Below the pieces are notes generated by a model. That model had not been told where the DNA came from. It saw only the letters and a program-made list of their open reading frames with translations, and did not search any database. A stretch of 64,000 bases of DNA from Isoetes taiwanensis (taxonomy: Eukaryota > Streptophyta > Lycopodiopsida > Isoetales > Isoetaceae): NCBI GenBank assembly GCA_021234155.1, contig JAJEKV010000020.1:21000018-21064017 (forward strand), read 5' to 3'. Shown here one piece after another: positions 1 through 12,490 of this stretch (its first letter is position 1; each line of letters opens with the position of its first letter). A program made the translations under genes and the position numbers.

Positions 1-1484
1 GTTTAGAAGTAAAGAAATTTTCGTGGTCTTGAAGCAATTTTCTTTTGATTTTTGGAGGATCGGAGTTTTTCTCAAGCATCCAAATTGCCAAAATCTTAAA
101 AATTGTGCTTAAAAAAATCCGAAAATATTTTTGATCAACCCTAAAAAATCAAATTTAAGCCAATATCTACATCTAAGCTATCCCTAATTTCTAATTCTAG
201 GCATAACACATCTAGGCTGCCATTATTAGACATGTGCATGTGCATATGCATATTAGCCATGATTGCTCCCCAGTAGATTTTTCACTATGGCAATTATGTT
301 CAGACATTTATAGAAGAGGTTTAACATGTACATGAAAAGTTTAGAGGAGAATAAAAATGGTAATTGCTTGTTGATGTTGCCAAAAGGTTTCCATGAATGG
401 TCCCCAAGCGTTATCAATGTCGATGGACTATAAGTGGACCAAGAAGATATCACGACATACACGTATATCATTGGTAGGCTAATTTAGAATGCGTCCACAA
501 ATCCACTTAAATATAACATATATTGGAGTTTTAAATGTAAGCAGGTTGTCTCCATTATTAGCATAAAAGATATACCCTCTACATGTGCAACATGACTAGA
601 ACAACAATTGACTTAAAACCATGACCCATTGGTGGTGGCACCATGCTGTGGATGAGTCCTGGGCCCGTAAAATAAGATACCATGAGTGGAGGCCCTTGCT
701 GACTGGAATTTTTGGCATCCGTTCCAAATTGAAAAAAATACAAGGCAAGTGGGGAAAGGAATGAAGATCTAAGGCCCTTATAACTTTGTACTTATTGTTC
801 AAATTGGAAGGTCTAGATTCATTGGTGCTTATTGTTAAAGATGGAGACAAAGTTTGTAGAAAAGGAAGAAGATGAAAGTAACAAGATTGATGAGTAGAAA
901 TTTTCAAAGTGCCAGACTGATCTAAGTGTAAGTCCAAGATCCATTGTGAGATTTGTAGATACTTTGAGGAGAGAAAATCTCTTCCTCTTTTCCATTAATC
1001 TCATTTCTTGTAAAAGAAGCGGAGTCTTAACAGATAGGCAGCTAGTATGCAAAGAGTCATCTACAGACTGAGAGGATCAAAACAAGCTAATAGAGGCCCC
1101 AATTAATAAAAATGGTTGAATATAAAAGACGATTTTTATTTCATCCATCCAACAGACAAAAAAAAAACATCTTCATGTGTCAGAGATTTAGATATTATCA
1201 TGCATTTTTACCTTGCAAATGTGTTAATGATTGCACAAGATATGTTGTATCTGCTATTCTCAAGCAAACAAACACAATGAAGATGGATGTTAAAAGAAAA
1301 GGGGGAAGGGGAAGGGGGGGTGGCAAAAGGCAAGTATGTGTGGGAAAAGTTGGCAAAACATAATAGATAAAGCCCAAGGCCATTTCCTTAACTTTTCTGA
1401 TTTTTTCGACCATAGATTGAAACCAAAATAGGTGGCATAACATGTGGATAACCTAAAATGTGAGAAAAGCTCGAGGTTCAGGCT
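1..1484. other. No recognisable gene
   Basis: AT-rich sequence with only short reading frames and no codon-like pattern or domain I recognise. Runs of G and A near 1,300-1,330 give a purine-rich patch. I see no transposon ends here. Confidence 0.5.
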
Positions 1485-1602
1485 AGCCAGTTCTGCTAAT
1501 TATCTAGCCATCATTCTTACTGTGCTCCTTTTTGTATTGGGTCTCATATACAATTTGGCCTCTGTGGCTGATAAGGATCAATTCAATTCAATTCTTATTT
1601 GG
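1485..1602 (+). mobile_element. LINE 3'-end remnant
   Basis: This stretch aligns by eye with the 3' ends of the better LINE copies (about 5,800-5,910 plus and 54,961-55,080 minus). Shared landmarks are a TTACTG/GACAGTAA box, a 'tgctcc/ctctttttgt' block, 'gggt.tcata', 'ggcc...tggtctc/ggcctctg.gg' and a 'gataa' just before the tail. It ends in an AATTC-type simple repeat rather than poly(A). It is a short dead-on-arrival copy; no coding part remains. The divergence is high, so exact limits are approximate. Confidence 0.5.
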
Positions 1603-1937
1603 CAAATGTAGGGTTTGAGATTCAAGGTTACTTAAAGTTACAAATCATGTTCCACATTTAGCTTCATAACCTTCAAACTTATATTGGATACCAAACAATA
1701 ATCTAGTATAAAGAAAATTGTAAGTAGTAATGTGAGATAGCCCTCTTTATTGTGAGGGCATAGTTGCAGTACAAAAATATTAGGTTTTATCAACCCCATA
1801 AGCATTATAACAAGAGAAAATTGAATTGTAAAAACACTGGCGAGATGAAAATGTAATTCTCATAAAGATTGATGGAAGATGCAATAAGAACCCAAAACTT
1901 GCTTACAAAATGGTTGTGACTGGATAGATGATGCAAG

Positions 1938-2540
1938 CTACATAATACTACAACTAGCCACGCCACCTATGATAGCCGCTGATAGAAGGCTAGAGCAAAA
2001 GTTAGAAGTAAAGTTGCTAGACCACGATGAGGTGTGATGCTGAGGGGGAGGATGATATGGTATAGGCTGCATGTTGTATTGTGGGTAGTAATATGAAGGA
2101 TAAGGTTGGTGGTGGAAATGGATGGGGTGTAATGACCGGTCAATATCACGAGAAGATAGATCATGATGATGATGAGGCACCATAGTTGGGATTGGGGGCT
2201 GGCTATTTCGAGCATGGCAATTAATACAAAATGTATCATGGAGCAAAATATACTTGCATCTTATACAAAAGGCTCCAGTCTTAAGAACAAAGTAGAGAGT
2301 AACACATTCCCAAAAATCCAGCACCTCATTTTTGTCCCGATCCAGGATGTCAAAATAGGGCATGATCTGCTCTCTCAGGTCTGGCATCAAGGCGCTCCAA
2401 AGCTCAAGCTTGGTTATCCAACCATCGCCATTGCTGTCCAATTGCTTAAACAGATTGATGCCCTGTGTCTGCTCTGTTGCTGGAAGGCCATGGTAGAAGT
2501 AGAATGCCCTTTGGTGAAGGGAGCTTATTTGATCTTCCAT
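1938..2540 (-). CDS. EF-hand calcium-binding protein with Cys4 motif, 200 aa
   Basis: A single open exon encodes 200 residues. EF-hand 1 spans residues 35-46 (DSNGDGWITKLE) with D35, N37, D39, T43 and E46 at the usual ligand positions. EF-hand 2 spans residues 67-78 with D67, D69, N71, D75 and E78. Right after it come two CxxC pairs (C92/C95 and C105/C108), which could bind zinc. The order EF-hand pair, 'TLYF.LK.GA', then Cys pairs matches a small plant EF-hand family of roughly this size. The C-terminal half is low complexity, rich in His, Pro, Tyr and Ser, and ends in a short hydrophobic stretch. The ATG at 2,540 is the first in frame and sits just upstream of the conserved part. Calcium sensing is the likely role; partner and pathway are unknown. 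Both EF-hands keep their key acidic residues, so it looks functional. Confidence 0.8.
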   Translation of the reverse strand: MEDQISSLHQRAFYFYHGLPATEQTQGINLFKQLDSNGDGWITKLELWSALMPDLREQIMPYFDILDRDKNEVLDFWECVTLYFVLKTGAFCIRCKYILLHDTFCINCHARNSQPPIPTMVPHHHHDLSSRDIDRSLHPIHFHHQPYPSYYYPQYNMQPIPYHPPPQHHTSSWSSNFTSNFCSSLLSAAIIGGVASCSIM

Positions 2541-2999
2541 AACTTAGGCCGGACTATAATTGCCTTCTTAATTTGTCAAGTAGTAGTCGTCAAATTTGAG
2601 CTATGCTTGCTAGGCCAAAATGTGGTTCTTGTATCCTTCCATCCACATTGCCGATGAAATGGTCAACACATAGTTTCTAATGTCTTTCACGTAGAGAAAA
2701 GTTTATGCTTTGACTTTGTGTTACACGCGTATTGAATAATATATGAGTATAGATATTGTAGTTTTAGACATAAATATTGCAATGTGCAAAAAAATATTCC
2801 ATAGGCATGAACTTATGAGCACGATGCGTAATTTCCTAGTAGCTTTCTTCGTCCCATTGTGGCCTTTAGAACCATGATCTACTTGCACCATCGAGACAAG
2901 GATAAGCATAAGGATTGTATGCATTGGTTAAAATTAAATAAGATCCATGCTTTGGTTAATACAACAAGAAATTTGTCGCGGTGGCCTTGTCGCCACGAA
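2541..2999. other. Spacer upstream of the EF-hand gene
   Basis: Should contain the promoter and 5' UTR of the minus-strand EF-hand gene. I see no convincing TATA box, repeat or other gene. Confidence 0.4.
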
Positions 3000-3344
3000 C
3001 ATTTCTCTAGTTCCAAACCTATCAGGTTAGACCAACTATTAACATTTGACCCCACAAATTTATGCCACTCTTCTACCATGCCAATAAAAGTAAAAGCATA
3101 GGAATTTTATCATTTTTTTGTAACCTCCTTGAATATGAATTTGTAAGCTAAGCATTTTATGATGTCTCTAGCTTATCTTATTGCGTTATTCTTGATAGGA
3201 TACATTCATGAAATGTTCTCTAGTTCCAAACCTGTCAGGCCAGACCGACTATTAATATCTGATCCCACAAATTTATGCGACTCTTCCGCCATGCCACAAT
3301 AGAAGTAAAAGCATAGAAATTTTATCATTTTTCCGTAACCTACC
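3000..3344. repeat. Imperfect tandem repeat A-B-A', about 212-bp unit
   Basis: Block A (about 3,003-3,129, starting 'tctctagttccaaacct') recurs as A' (about 3,214-3,344). Between them is block B (about 3,130-3,213, starting 'ttgaatatgaat'). A second B block lies at 5,911-6,002, on the far side of the LINE. Removing 3,345-5,910 therefore restores two consecutive A-B units, which fixes the ends of the LINE insertion. The copies differ by scattered substitutions, so the duplication is older than the insertion. No function is evident. Confidence 0.8.
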
Positions 3345-3469
3345 GGTTGAACCCCCCCAAACCCCCCCGCGCTAACCACTGAGGGCGGGCATCATTTGTG
3401 TTTTCTAAGTATTTCTCAATCCTTAATAGCCCTTTAGCTCTCTAATCCCCTTCCATACCATACAACCCC

Positions 3470-5045
3470 ATGGCCACTTTTGTAGCCCCTTGCCCAGACC
3501 CCCATTTGGAGGGAGATATTCCCCAGCCCACCTGGGAGAACCAGGGGGAGGGACCGCCGCGAAAACGGCCCCGATCGGATAACAGAAACAAGGGAGAAAC
3601 CTCTTCCATGAGAAAGGAGGCCCGGGCGAAGGCCCAATCTATGAGATCGACGCGGGAGACGGATGAAGGCTGCTCAAGCCCGACAATGCACCAAACGCAG
3701 GCACAGACGAGGGCCATGAAACAAATGGAGGAACGAATTGAAAGCAACAGAACCCGGCTTGCAGGACTGGCAGAAGGGATACAATCTTCAGCGTCCCACG
3801 TGCTCAAAAGACAGTTGGCAGCGGAGAGGCAACGGATTGCAGAGATGGGGACCCGCATGCAGCAGTTAGAAGACGGGCTTTGCTTGGCACACTTTGAGAG
3901 GCAATAGGATAAGCAGGGCCTTGCTGACCTGCAAGCTCGCGTGGATTCCCTCCTCGCCACCATAGAGACCATGGCACGGGACAAGCAGGGTATTGAGCAG
4001 GATACAGTGGCGACTATCTCCCGCCTCAAATCAGAAGCTGAGGGGTCTGCCACCATAATACAAAACGTTCAAGCCGCCTTCGAAGCCAGCCAGCCAGAGC
4101 TAAGAACCCTACAGAGCAGAGCTGAGATACAATATCAGGAGATACAGGAGCTCCGAGCAACCATTACCCAGCAAGGCAGGGGCCTCTATGCCAAGGTCCG
4201 TGAACAATTACGGCAGTGCACGAATGAGTTAGCCAAGCAGCAATGGTTTCAACAGGAGCTAAGCTCCCGACTCCAGGCAGCAGAGGCCGCAACACGGGGC
4301 CAGACAAGCCCGCATGCCCAATAGCCCATAGATCGTCAACTAGGCAGACAGACACCACCTGTTCCATCTCGCACACCACACCGCCCTTACTGTAAACAAC
4401 CCACACGCTCCAGACAACAGGCATCACCTGTTGGGATAGCTAATATTGCCCCGCGACTCAGTGAGCAGCAAGAGCAGGGCCGACGACGTCATAATGTGGT
4501 GGTACATGGACTCTCAGAGGAGGCAGGAGAGGATCTCACCAAGCGCATCCAGGATCAGATCCTATCTCGCATGGCATTTCAGACCACAGTCCACATTGTT
4601 CGAGCAAGCCGCCTTGGGGCTCAACGCACAGATCATCCACGCGTTGTCACCTTCACGGTGGCAGACATGCGAGTGCGTGAGGCAATTTTGTGTCAAAGTA
4701 GGCAATTGAAGAGAACTACCTTGTATGTCGACCAGGATCTCACTCTGATGCAACAAGAGTCCCGCTGGCAACAGCTGGCTCAAGTTAGGGACGTCCGCCG
4801 TCGAGGGGGCGCTGCAGGCCTGGTCCGAGGCAAGCTTCACATTTTTAGGCCGGCACCCGCTGAGGTCACCGGTGCAATACGTCAAGCTGCTACCACTCCT
4901 GCTATTGCCACCAGTACCCCTCCTGCACCTCCTGCTCCCGCTGCTCCAACTGATCCTACAACTGTTGCTCAGGCGCCGCACACTACTCCCCCCTGCAACC
5001 GGAACATAACATCGAACGTCTACATCAAATGCCAACAAATAGGAA
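3470..5045 (+). pseudogene. LINE ORF1 (coiled coil plus ORF1p-like C-terminal domain)
   Basis: One reading frame runs from the ATG at 3,470 through about 5,045, broken only by TAG codons at 3,905-3,907 and 4,322-4,324. The first 30 codons are Pro-rich with a basic patch (PPRKRPRSDNR). Next is a long Gln/Glu/Arg-rich heptad region typical of a trimeric coiled coil, about codons 80-280. After a Pro/Thr-rich hinge comes a folded part from about 4,485 (HNVVVHGLSEE, RASRLGAQRTDHPRVVTF, LYVDQDLT, VRRRGGAAGLVRGK). Its layout recalls the C-terminal RNA-binding domain of L1 ORF1p. The last 60 codons are Pro/Ala/Thr-rich. The product would be an RNA chaperone of the retrotransposon particle. The first TAG replaces a Lys codon still present in the copy near 59,700. 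Confidence 0.75.
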
Positions 5046-5634
5046 TTGTGCCTCCGGATGGTATCTTGGAACTGTTGGGGCTTCCCTTGGCAGAAAGAGG
5101 AGAGTCTCAACTCTATTGCACCAGATATGGATCTCATTTTCCTCATGGAAACATGGGAACATGCAAGGCACAGACTGCCGAACCTCCCAGGCTATCTGCA
5201 TTTTTCGGTATCCAACAAGTGCACAGGCAAGCGAGGGCATGGGGGGGGTTGCCTGCTACTATCGTGCAACCTTGGGGCACTCAGTCTCGCTGCACAAAAC
5301 CTGGGATGTAGATGCTCTGACGCACGTTAAGCTGGTACACTATCAGCAGCAAGTCAACCCTAGGCTTACGAGAGGCCTACACCAGTACTTGTACACCCAT
5401 TTGCCCATGAAGAAGCGCAGACTTATACATTCCATTCGCACGGGTGCACATCGTCTTCGCATTGAGACAGGATGTTGGGCTCGGGAAGCACGGGAGAAAA
5501 GGCTTTGTCAGTGTTGCCACCAGGGCGCCGTTGAGGATGAATGTCATGCCCTTCAGATCTGTCCAGCGTTTGCCCATATCCGAGAGCGATATGTTCGATT
5601 ACTAGTGCCTGGCCAACCGTTGCATGAGTTATAG
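5046..5634 (+). pseudogene. LINE ORF2 remnant: endonuclease start joined to C-terminal knuckle
   Basis: The 5' part encodes the start of an APE-type endonuclease (MVSWNCWGF, DLIFLMETWE, KRGHGG) up to about 5,295. The sequence then jumps, in another frame, to the C-terminal end of ORF2 (TRGLHQYLYTHLPMKKRR..., then CQCCHQGAVEDECHALQICP), a Cys/His knuckle near the end of the protein. Compared with the long copies, the join falls near the segment reading KLWDASAL. The endonuclease centre and the reverse transcriptase are absent, so the remnant has no enzymatic function. Confidence 0.8.
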
Positions 5635-5910
5635 AATACGGCGTTAGTGGGTTTGTTGGGGTCATACCTCTAGGAGGTTATGGATGCACGGACTCAGTTG
5701 TATCCTCCGGGACAGTATTGAACTGTCCTATACAATTGTACAGCGTGCCAGCATCCTTATTACTGCTAAGGTTTTTCCCTCGAAAACCCTTCGGGGCGGG
5801 GGTTTTTTAATCCTGACAGTAATATGCTTGCTGCTCTCTTTTTGTTTGGGTTTCATAGGCCAATTGGTCTCCGTAGGCGATAAAAAAATCTATTCTATTG
5901 TATTGTATTC

Positions 5911-6002
5911 TTGAATATGAATATGTGAGCTATGTATTTTATCATTTAACTTTGTCTCTAGCTTATCTTATTGCGTTATTTACGATAGGATACATTCATG
6001 AA
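5911..6002. repeat. B' block of the tandem repeat, right flank of the LINE
   Basis: This block starts 'ttgaatatgaat' and ends 'gataggatacattcatgaaatgt'. It matches block B at about 3,130-3,213, with a short insertion near its middle. It is the continuation of A' at 3,214-3,344 interrupted by the LINE. Confidence 0.8.
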
Positions 6003-6099
6003 ATGTATAAGAATTCCTAAATTCTTGGTATTTTCTAAAGCATATGCAAATCTCATTAAAAGATAATATCATTTGAACCTAACACATGATGCAAAAATC

Positions 6100-6250
6100 C
6101 TTACTCTTATTTTCTTCACAACAATCAATATGCCCAAGGAATCTAGAGTGGACGGCTACTAGGACCACTAACATCTCTTACTCTTATTTTCTTCACAACA
6201 ATGTGAATATGCCCAAGGAATCTGGATGGCTACCAGGACCACTAACAATA
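6100..6250. repeat. Short tandem duplication, about 77 bp
   Basis: A unit beginning 'cttactcttattttcttcac' and ending 'aggaccactaaca' occurs twice, at about 6,100-6,172 and 6,177-6,248, with a few differences. No gene is associated. Confidence 0.75.
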
Positions 6251-7864
6251 AAGGAATAGAAAATCAGAGCTGACAAAAAAATAAAAATAAAAATTTAAAA
6301 GTTCACATTAGAAAAATAACTAGCTTCACGTGTCAAAGCCCCCATTTTGGACTTCGACGTGACAAGCATATGTGTGAGGATTTACATTCAAATGTGAATA
6401 AATCCATCAACAAAATCCATTACCAAAAAAAAAGCGGGGGGCCCCCCGGGGAGGGGGGGACCCTGTGAATAGATTCAACAACAAAACCCGCATCAAAAAC
6501 TGGAACCCAACTTAAAGTAGGAGACATTGATCGGTGTGTCACCCGTTTACAACTTGAAATCATATACAGTTTGAAAATCCAAATTCTTTTTACCATATAT
6601 ATTGTCCTGCTCCCACCACAGTGGTGCATGTGGTGTGATCATTGCATGTGGTGTGCTCTACCATAGTGGTGCACGTGGTGTGAGCTGATAAGAGTCAAGG
6701 AATTTAACACAACTTAAAAGCTTTTGGCAATATCAATTTAGACAAGGAATGAATTCAAGATCTCTAGTGATGATACATCGGCCCAATACAAGAGCAAGTT
6801 TGTCTGTAATTCTGTAACAAGATGTAACAAGATATGGAGCACATGATTATCTGCCCAACTGGATCCACTGGATTTCTGGCAAGTACGACACACTGGCACT
6901 GGCTTCTGACTTTATGAAGCTTGGAAGGGTTTCAAGAATTTGTGAACAGGATAAACTTCGTTGATGCCCAAAAGGACTACAGTTGATGTCACAGTGATGC
7001 CGCAAGTGTATAGTTGATGGTCGCTATGTTGGCCGCTACAGCAACTGGTCGCTGGATCCCTCAACAAATGGTAGCCCCTCCTATCTGAACATATATAAAG
7101 ATTATAGGGATGATTCTTTGGCATATTCTTCGTCATTGAGGCACTCATCTCGCCCGTCCATTGAATAGAAAACAATTCGGTGCCATAATGAACCACGAGA
7201 AACATCATTGGATCATGGAGTTTTGGCCCCAGATGGCGGAATCCATGAGCCAGAATCCACAACACCTCGATTTTTTTTTTTCAAACTTCTCTGTTCTTGA
7301 CGCCAAGCCATCGGCAAATACCTTCTACAGGTTAAAATTATGTTATTGCTGCCATAGCCTACAATAGTTCTGGAATGGGTCTGCATGGAGTTTTAGCCAC
7401 CTTCAACGGCAAGGTTGAGCAAGCATAGAGCTTGCCATAGAAAATATTTAGGGCGGACTTGCTCTCCAGTCTGAGGCAGTGCCCTGAAGGGCGGATAGAG
7501 TGGACTACCCTAGCCATTGTTCTATCCAGCCAACGCCATGTTATATCCGTGCCTGTTGTTATCTTGAGGCCTTGATCGTCAGTCAACCCCCTGGAGTCTA
7601 AGCCCGGGGTAGAGCTCTTACTTATGGTATATTATTTATGTATCTTGTGCTTGTATCGCTATTTATATGATGATGGATGGACCACCCTTCGTGGTGGTAT
7701 ATTATTGGTGTATTGATTGCTATGTGCTAACATGTACGTACGCTTTCGCTGTATAGGATTCCCATAGAGGACATGAGACGAATGACACCTCCGTGCTCCT
7801 CACCCGGACACTTGGCCATCCCAAGTGGTCTGAATTAGACAGAGGGCCTTCCCATGGTGAGTAG
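6251..7864. other. No recognisable gene
   Basis: Contains a G-rich patch at 6,433-6,460, a small cluster of 'gtggtgtg' repeats at 6,615-6,685 and two unconvincing minus-strand reading frames (6,912-7,265 and 7,359-7,586) whose translations match nothing I know. The part from about 7,700 may be degraded repeat flanking the LINE fragment to the right. Confidence 0.4.
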
Positions 7865-8552
7865 TCACCACGGGAGGAAAATTTCTCGTATATGTACGAT
7901 GGGAGCATCGTATAGATTCTGGGGCTGGATGCCATAGTGTCTCGTCGTACTAATGTGTACCGGCATGTGGAATGTCATTCGAGCAAGAATCAACATCTGG
8001 AGCCGGTTAATTAGGTCCTCCCCTGCCTCTTCTATCAGGCCACGTACCACCACATTGTGGCTTCTCCGCCTCAGCTCCTGGAACTCTCAGATTGTTGGGT
8101 CAATCTTGCCCGGCACAACAGGAGTTGTTTGCTGTCGGCGGGGCATAGGTTGAGGCCTATGTTGGGGCGGTGGTGGCATGGGGCGACTTGGGGATGCAGT
8201 AATAGACGGCCCTGGCTGACGCCGTGCAGACTCTTGGGCAGGTGGGACTGCCATAGCAGGTATAGCGGTCTCTCCTTCCTGAAGCCAGGAGCTTAGATCC
8301 TACTGGAGTTGTTGCTGCCTTGTTAATTCACGCATGCACTTCTGCAATTGTTCACGAGCCTCTGCATGGAAGCCATTGCCTTGTTCATCAATGGTTGAGC
8401 TCCTGCACCTTCCGATCTCGAGCTGCGAAGCTATGCTCTAGTTTCTGCAAGCGAGAGTCCAGCGTAGGGTTCATTGCAGATGAGGCCACTTCTTGCGTCT
8501 CGACCCTAGTTTGAAGGGCTCTCAATTGTCGCTAGCTTTCTTCAAAAGCAAC
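7865..8552 (-). mobile_element. LINE ORF1 fragment, part 1 (C-terminal side)
   Basis: On the minus strand the translation contains VVVRGLIEEAGEDLINRLQM followed by degraded ORF1 C-terminal sequence. This is the same segment as VVVHGLSEEAGEDLTKR in the copy at 4,496. The sequence to the right (8,100-8,552) matches the ORF1 hinge and coiled-coil part of the copy at 59,050-59,530. The ORF is interrupted at 8,552 by a hAT element and resumes at about 9,771. The left boundary is vague. This copy has lost all of ORF2. Confidence 0.7.
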
Positions 8553-9762
<1,210 letters not shown>

Positions 9763-9770
9763 AAAGCAAC

Positions 9771-10135
9771 CTGGACTTTTTGCATCACAGTAGTAGCCTC
9801 CTTAGCCTCTGATCGAAGGCGAGAGACGGTTGCCATTGTCTTCTGCTCAACACGTTGCTGTCATGGTTTCAATGGCGGTGGACAAGGAATCCATGCGAGC
9901 CTACATGTCAGCGAGACTCTTCTTGTCCTTCTGCCTTTCAGAGTGGACTAGGCGAAGGCCATTCTCCAGGTGCTGTATGCGGGTCTCCATGCTGGAAACA
10001 CGTTGTTTTTCAGTAGCCAGCTGCCTCTTGAGCAATTTGGGTGCGGAGGCCTACATCTCCTCTGCCAAGCAAGCAATTCAAGCTCTGTTGCCCTCTGCCA
10101 TTACTTGAACCTGTTTCCAGTGCCTGGTTTGGTGG
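9771..10135 (-). mobile_element. LINE ORF1 fragment, part 2 (N-terminal coiled coil)
   Basis: This continues the ORF1 fragment on the other side of the hAT insertion. It is closely similar to 59,520-59,930 (blocks 'tggactttttgcatcacagta', 'ctttcagagtggactaggcg', 'gcctggtttggtggtggtg'). It encodes the heptad-rich coiled coil. The similarity stops at about 10,135, so the element lacks the first ORF1 codons and the 5' UTR. Confidence 0.75.
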
Positions 10136-10963
10136 TGGTGGTGACTAACTTATATTTTTGGTATAAAAAAAAACTTGTGGATAGATCTTCCTTGATGGGC
10201 AAACCTGAAGCCAGATAAAAGTGAATTTCAACAAAAAAATGATTTTAAGTTTGAGGGAATTGTGAAGGAGGGCTAATGTTAGTCTTTACCTAATTGCATA
10301 CCCCCAATGTCGTTTTAAGAGGAGGACCTCGATATTGTAAATGTAGCAACTTGACCATATAGGTTTTTCATCCGAGTGAAGGGACCCTGTTAGGTTTGTT
10401 AACTGAGATGTTTTGCTGTTAGGTTTGTTAACTGAGATGTTTTGCTGTTTGTTTGATTTTGGCGCACTCTACCAAGCATTCAGGCATTTGAGTTTGATTG
10501 AGAAAATGCCATGCCCAGAAAATGCCATGCCAATTGCCCATTCACTTGAGTTTGACAACAAATCATGACTCCGCATCTACTCTCTTGCCACAAATTGCTA
10601 CCACCCCGAATGTTCCTATTGTATTGTAGTTATATATCAGATCTGCAAGCTTACCAGTCTGTCTAACCTGAAATTTTTGAGTAATCCTATGAACATTGTG
10701 CATGCATAGACAAGACGTTGAGTCAGTCCTATTGGTTTATGAATCTTTTTGGCCCTAATGAATAGATTCATCTCTGGCAAGTCCAGATTTGTGCAATTCT
10801 CATGTAGTAACAAACTCTAAGCCATTTATATAATCTGAAACCTCCGCAATGCCATTTTATTATCATAGGCAAGCAAAGGTAGTAGCTTACCAATCAAAAC
10901 ACGGTAATGGTCATCGTAATTTGAAATAGACCATAAAATACAAAAATATTGCAGTAGATGCAT
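10136..10963. other. 3' flank of the FAX gene; small tandem repeat
   Basis: Probably contains the 3' UTR and terminator of the minus-strand FAX gene. A 29-bp unit (starting 'gttaggtttgttaactgaga') is repeated twice in tandem at about 10,389-10,446, and 'gaaaatgccatgcc' is repeated near 10,500-10,530. No other gene is seen. Confidence 0.5.
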
Positions 10964-11729
10964 TCAATTAGACTTTTTACTGATGTGATTACCCCCTCTA
11001 GCCAGCTTGTACAAATAGAAAAGACTCATGACTCCACTGCAAAACCATGTATATTTTGGTTTCAGTTTCTAGATTTGCAGGCCCTGCAGTGTGACTAAAA
11101 GATACTAAAACCTTACCTTACTGCAGCTACAATGCCAGGGGGGAACAGTTTTGAAGTCGACAAATATCTTTTGCCCATCACATATGTCAAAGAAATTGAT
11201 ATAACTGCAATGCCATTTATATCAGTCATTCATGATTATGTGAAGAAACAATACAATCCAGATGTATAACATGCACATATCAAATTACAAAGCATCTGAC
11301 ACTTAACTACAGTACATACACATGATGGAAAAGTCAGAGCTTAGTTTTATGGATTACAATACACGTGATAGAATGATGTTCCTCTCACAAAACATTTGTA
11401 TAAGCTGAAAAAACGATAGACTGTCTCTAATAACCTAGACCTGGCAGAAGTAAAGGCTTTTTCTAAGAACAAAAAGCAGTATATATGATCTGGCACTAAA
11501 ATGAACGGAGAAAAAGAGTTGAGGACTTACCAGTTTCAAGAAAAAGAGAGGGGAAAGAATTGCAGCGTTTTTGGTAGGCTTTGAGGCTCCGATTTCCGCA
11601 AAAGAGCAACAAAGATCCGGATATGACTCCGCCGGCTAGAGAAGGAATGCTTCCTTTCAATAAATAGCCCAGGATTCCGCCCAAAAATACTGCAATCCCA
11701 TAGGGATATGTGAAACAGAAATCGTGCAT
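10964..11729 (-). CDS. FAX/TMEM14 family membrane protein, 3 exons, 119 aa
   Basis: Three exons join in frame to exactly 119 codons plus TGA: 11,729-11,531, 11,204-11,117 and 11,036-10,964. Each intron has a GT donor (GTAAGT, GTAAGG) and a CAG acceptor. The protein begins MHDFCFTYPYG, continues with glycine-rich hydrophobic helices (GGILGYLLKGSIPSLAGGV), then YVMGKRYLSTSKLFPPGIVAA and SGVMSLFYLYKL, and has a basic tail. This is the four-helix Tmemb_14 fold. Start, length and motifs match the short plant FATTY ACID EXPORT group (FAX5-7-like), as opposed to FAX1, which has an N-terminal chloroplast extension. These proteins are thought to move fatty acids or other small hydrophobic substrates across secretory or ER membranes; that role is inferred from the family. 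No stop or frameshift is seen, so the gene looks intact. The ATG at 11,729 is chosen because MHDFCF is the conserved family start. Confidence 0.9.
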
Positions 11730-11859
11730 AGCTGAATCAATCTGCTGCGAACTCTCGACTCCTGAGTTTTACCCTTTGCAGTTTGCGGCAATGGCCTTGC
11801 CCTTCCCTCGTCGATCTCAGCCGTCCATCTAACGTTATTCTGGCCCTTCATTTATGGTC

Positions 11860-12490
11860 TTCTTAAGTTTATGCTGTGGCTTGCAGCCTTAAATTTAATA
11901 TTGCACCGCGCACTCTTAATGCTCACTTCGGAACTGCTGGAAATCAATATTTCCAAAAAACACAATAAAAAATATAAACAAGCTGCAATGGAGTGCTTAG
12001 GCATCCGTTTATGTAGCAAAATTGCAACCCAATTGGGTTGATTGGGTTGCAGAGACTACCAACGTTTAACTATTGGTTTGCATCTAAGAATCAAAGTATG
12101 GGACAAGGTTTACATCTGAAAATCAATTTTTGGGGAATGGATTCAAGAATATTCCTTGAATATTCTTTTTTTAAAGAACGGCCTTATATAAGTTTTATTT
12201 ATAGCAAGTTTTATTTATAGCAATAACTTTTTTACAATAATATAGATACGCCCTTTTTTTCCACCAAAAAGGTCGAACCTTGTTTGCCCCAATTTTTGGT
12301 GCCCATCAGGCTTTAGCGGCACATCAACCTCAAACAATTCGCATCCGCTAATCATGTCGTATATATGTTTCATATTTGTGCTATTGCAAGTACGAATTTC
12401 TGCATCAATTTTCACCGGCGGCGACCTGGAAGGTAGAACAGCATAGTTGATTATGAAAATGGCTTATATGAAGCATAATCGATTTGGTCT
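11860..12490. other. Upstream region of the FAX gene and spacer
   Basis: Likely includes the FAX promoter. A short minus-strand frame (12,215-12,415) is not recognisable. I see no repeats apart from a doubled 'agttttatttatagcaa' near 12,190-12,222. Confidence 0.4.

Larger units (their letters stand above)
3345..5910 (+). mobile_element. LINE retrotransposon, both ends present, internally deleted
   Basis: The element begins at the G of 'ggttgaacccccc' and ends in a simple TATTG/TATTC tail; both limits are fixed because the insertion splits a tandem repeat. In order it holds a short 5' UTR, ORF1, the first 80 or so codons of the ORF2 endonuclease, then the C-terminal end of ORF2 and the 3' UTR. 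About 3 kb, comprising the rest of the endonuclease and all of the reverse transcriptase, is missing compared with the copy at 54,961-59,935. It cannot move alone. The 3' UTR contains a possible stem made of CCCTCGAAAACCC and the nearby GGGGCGGGGGTTTTTT. Confidence 0.85.

Noticed and set aside
1112-1363. Lys/Gly-rich ORF of 83 codons
   Set aside because: The end is a purine run (ggggaaggggaaggggggg) and the start has no codon-like character.
6420-6629. Short minus-strand ORF near the G-rich patch
   Set aside because: Too short, no motif, and its end lies in a low-complexity GC run.
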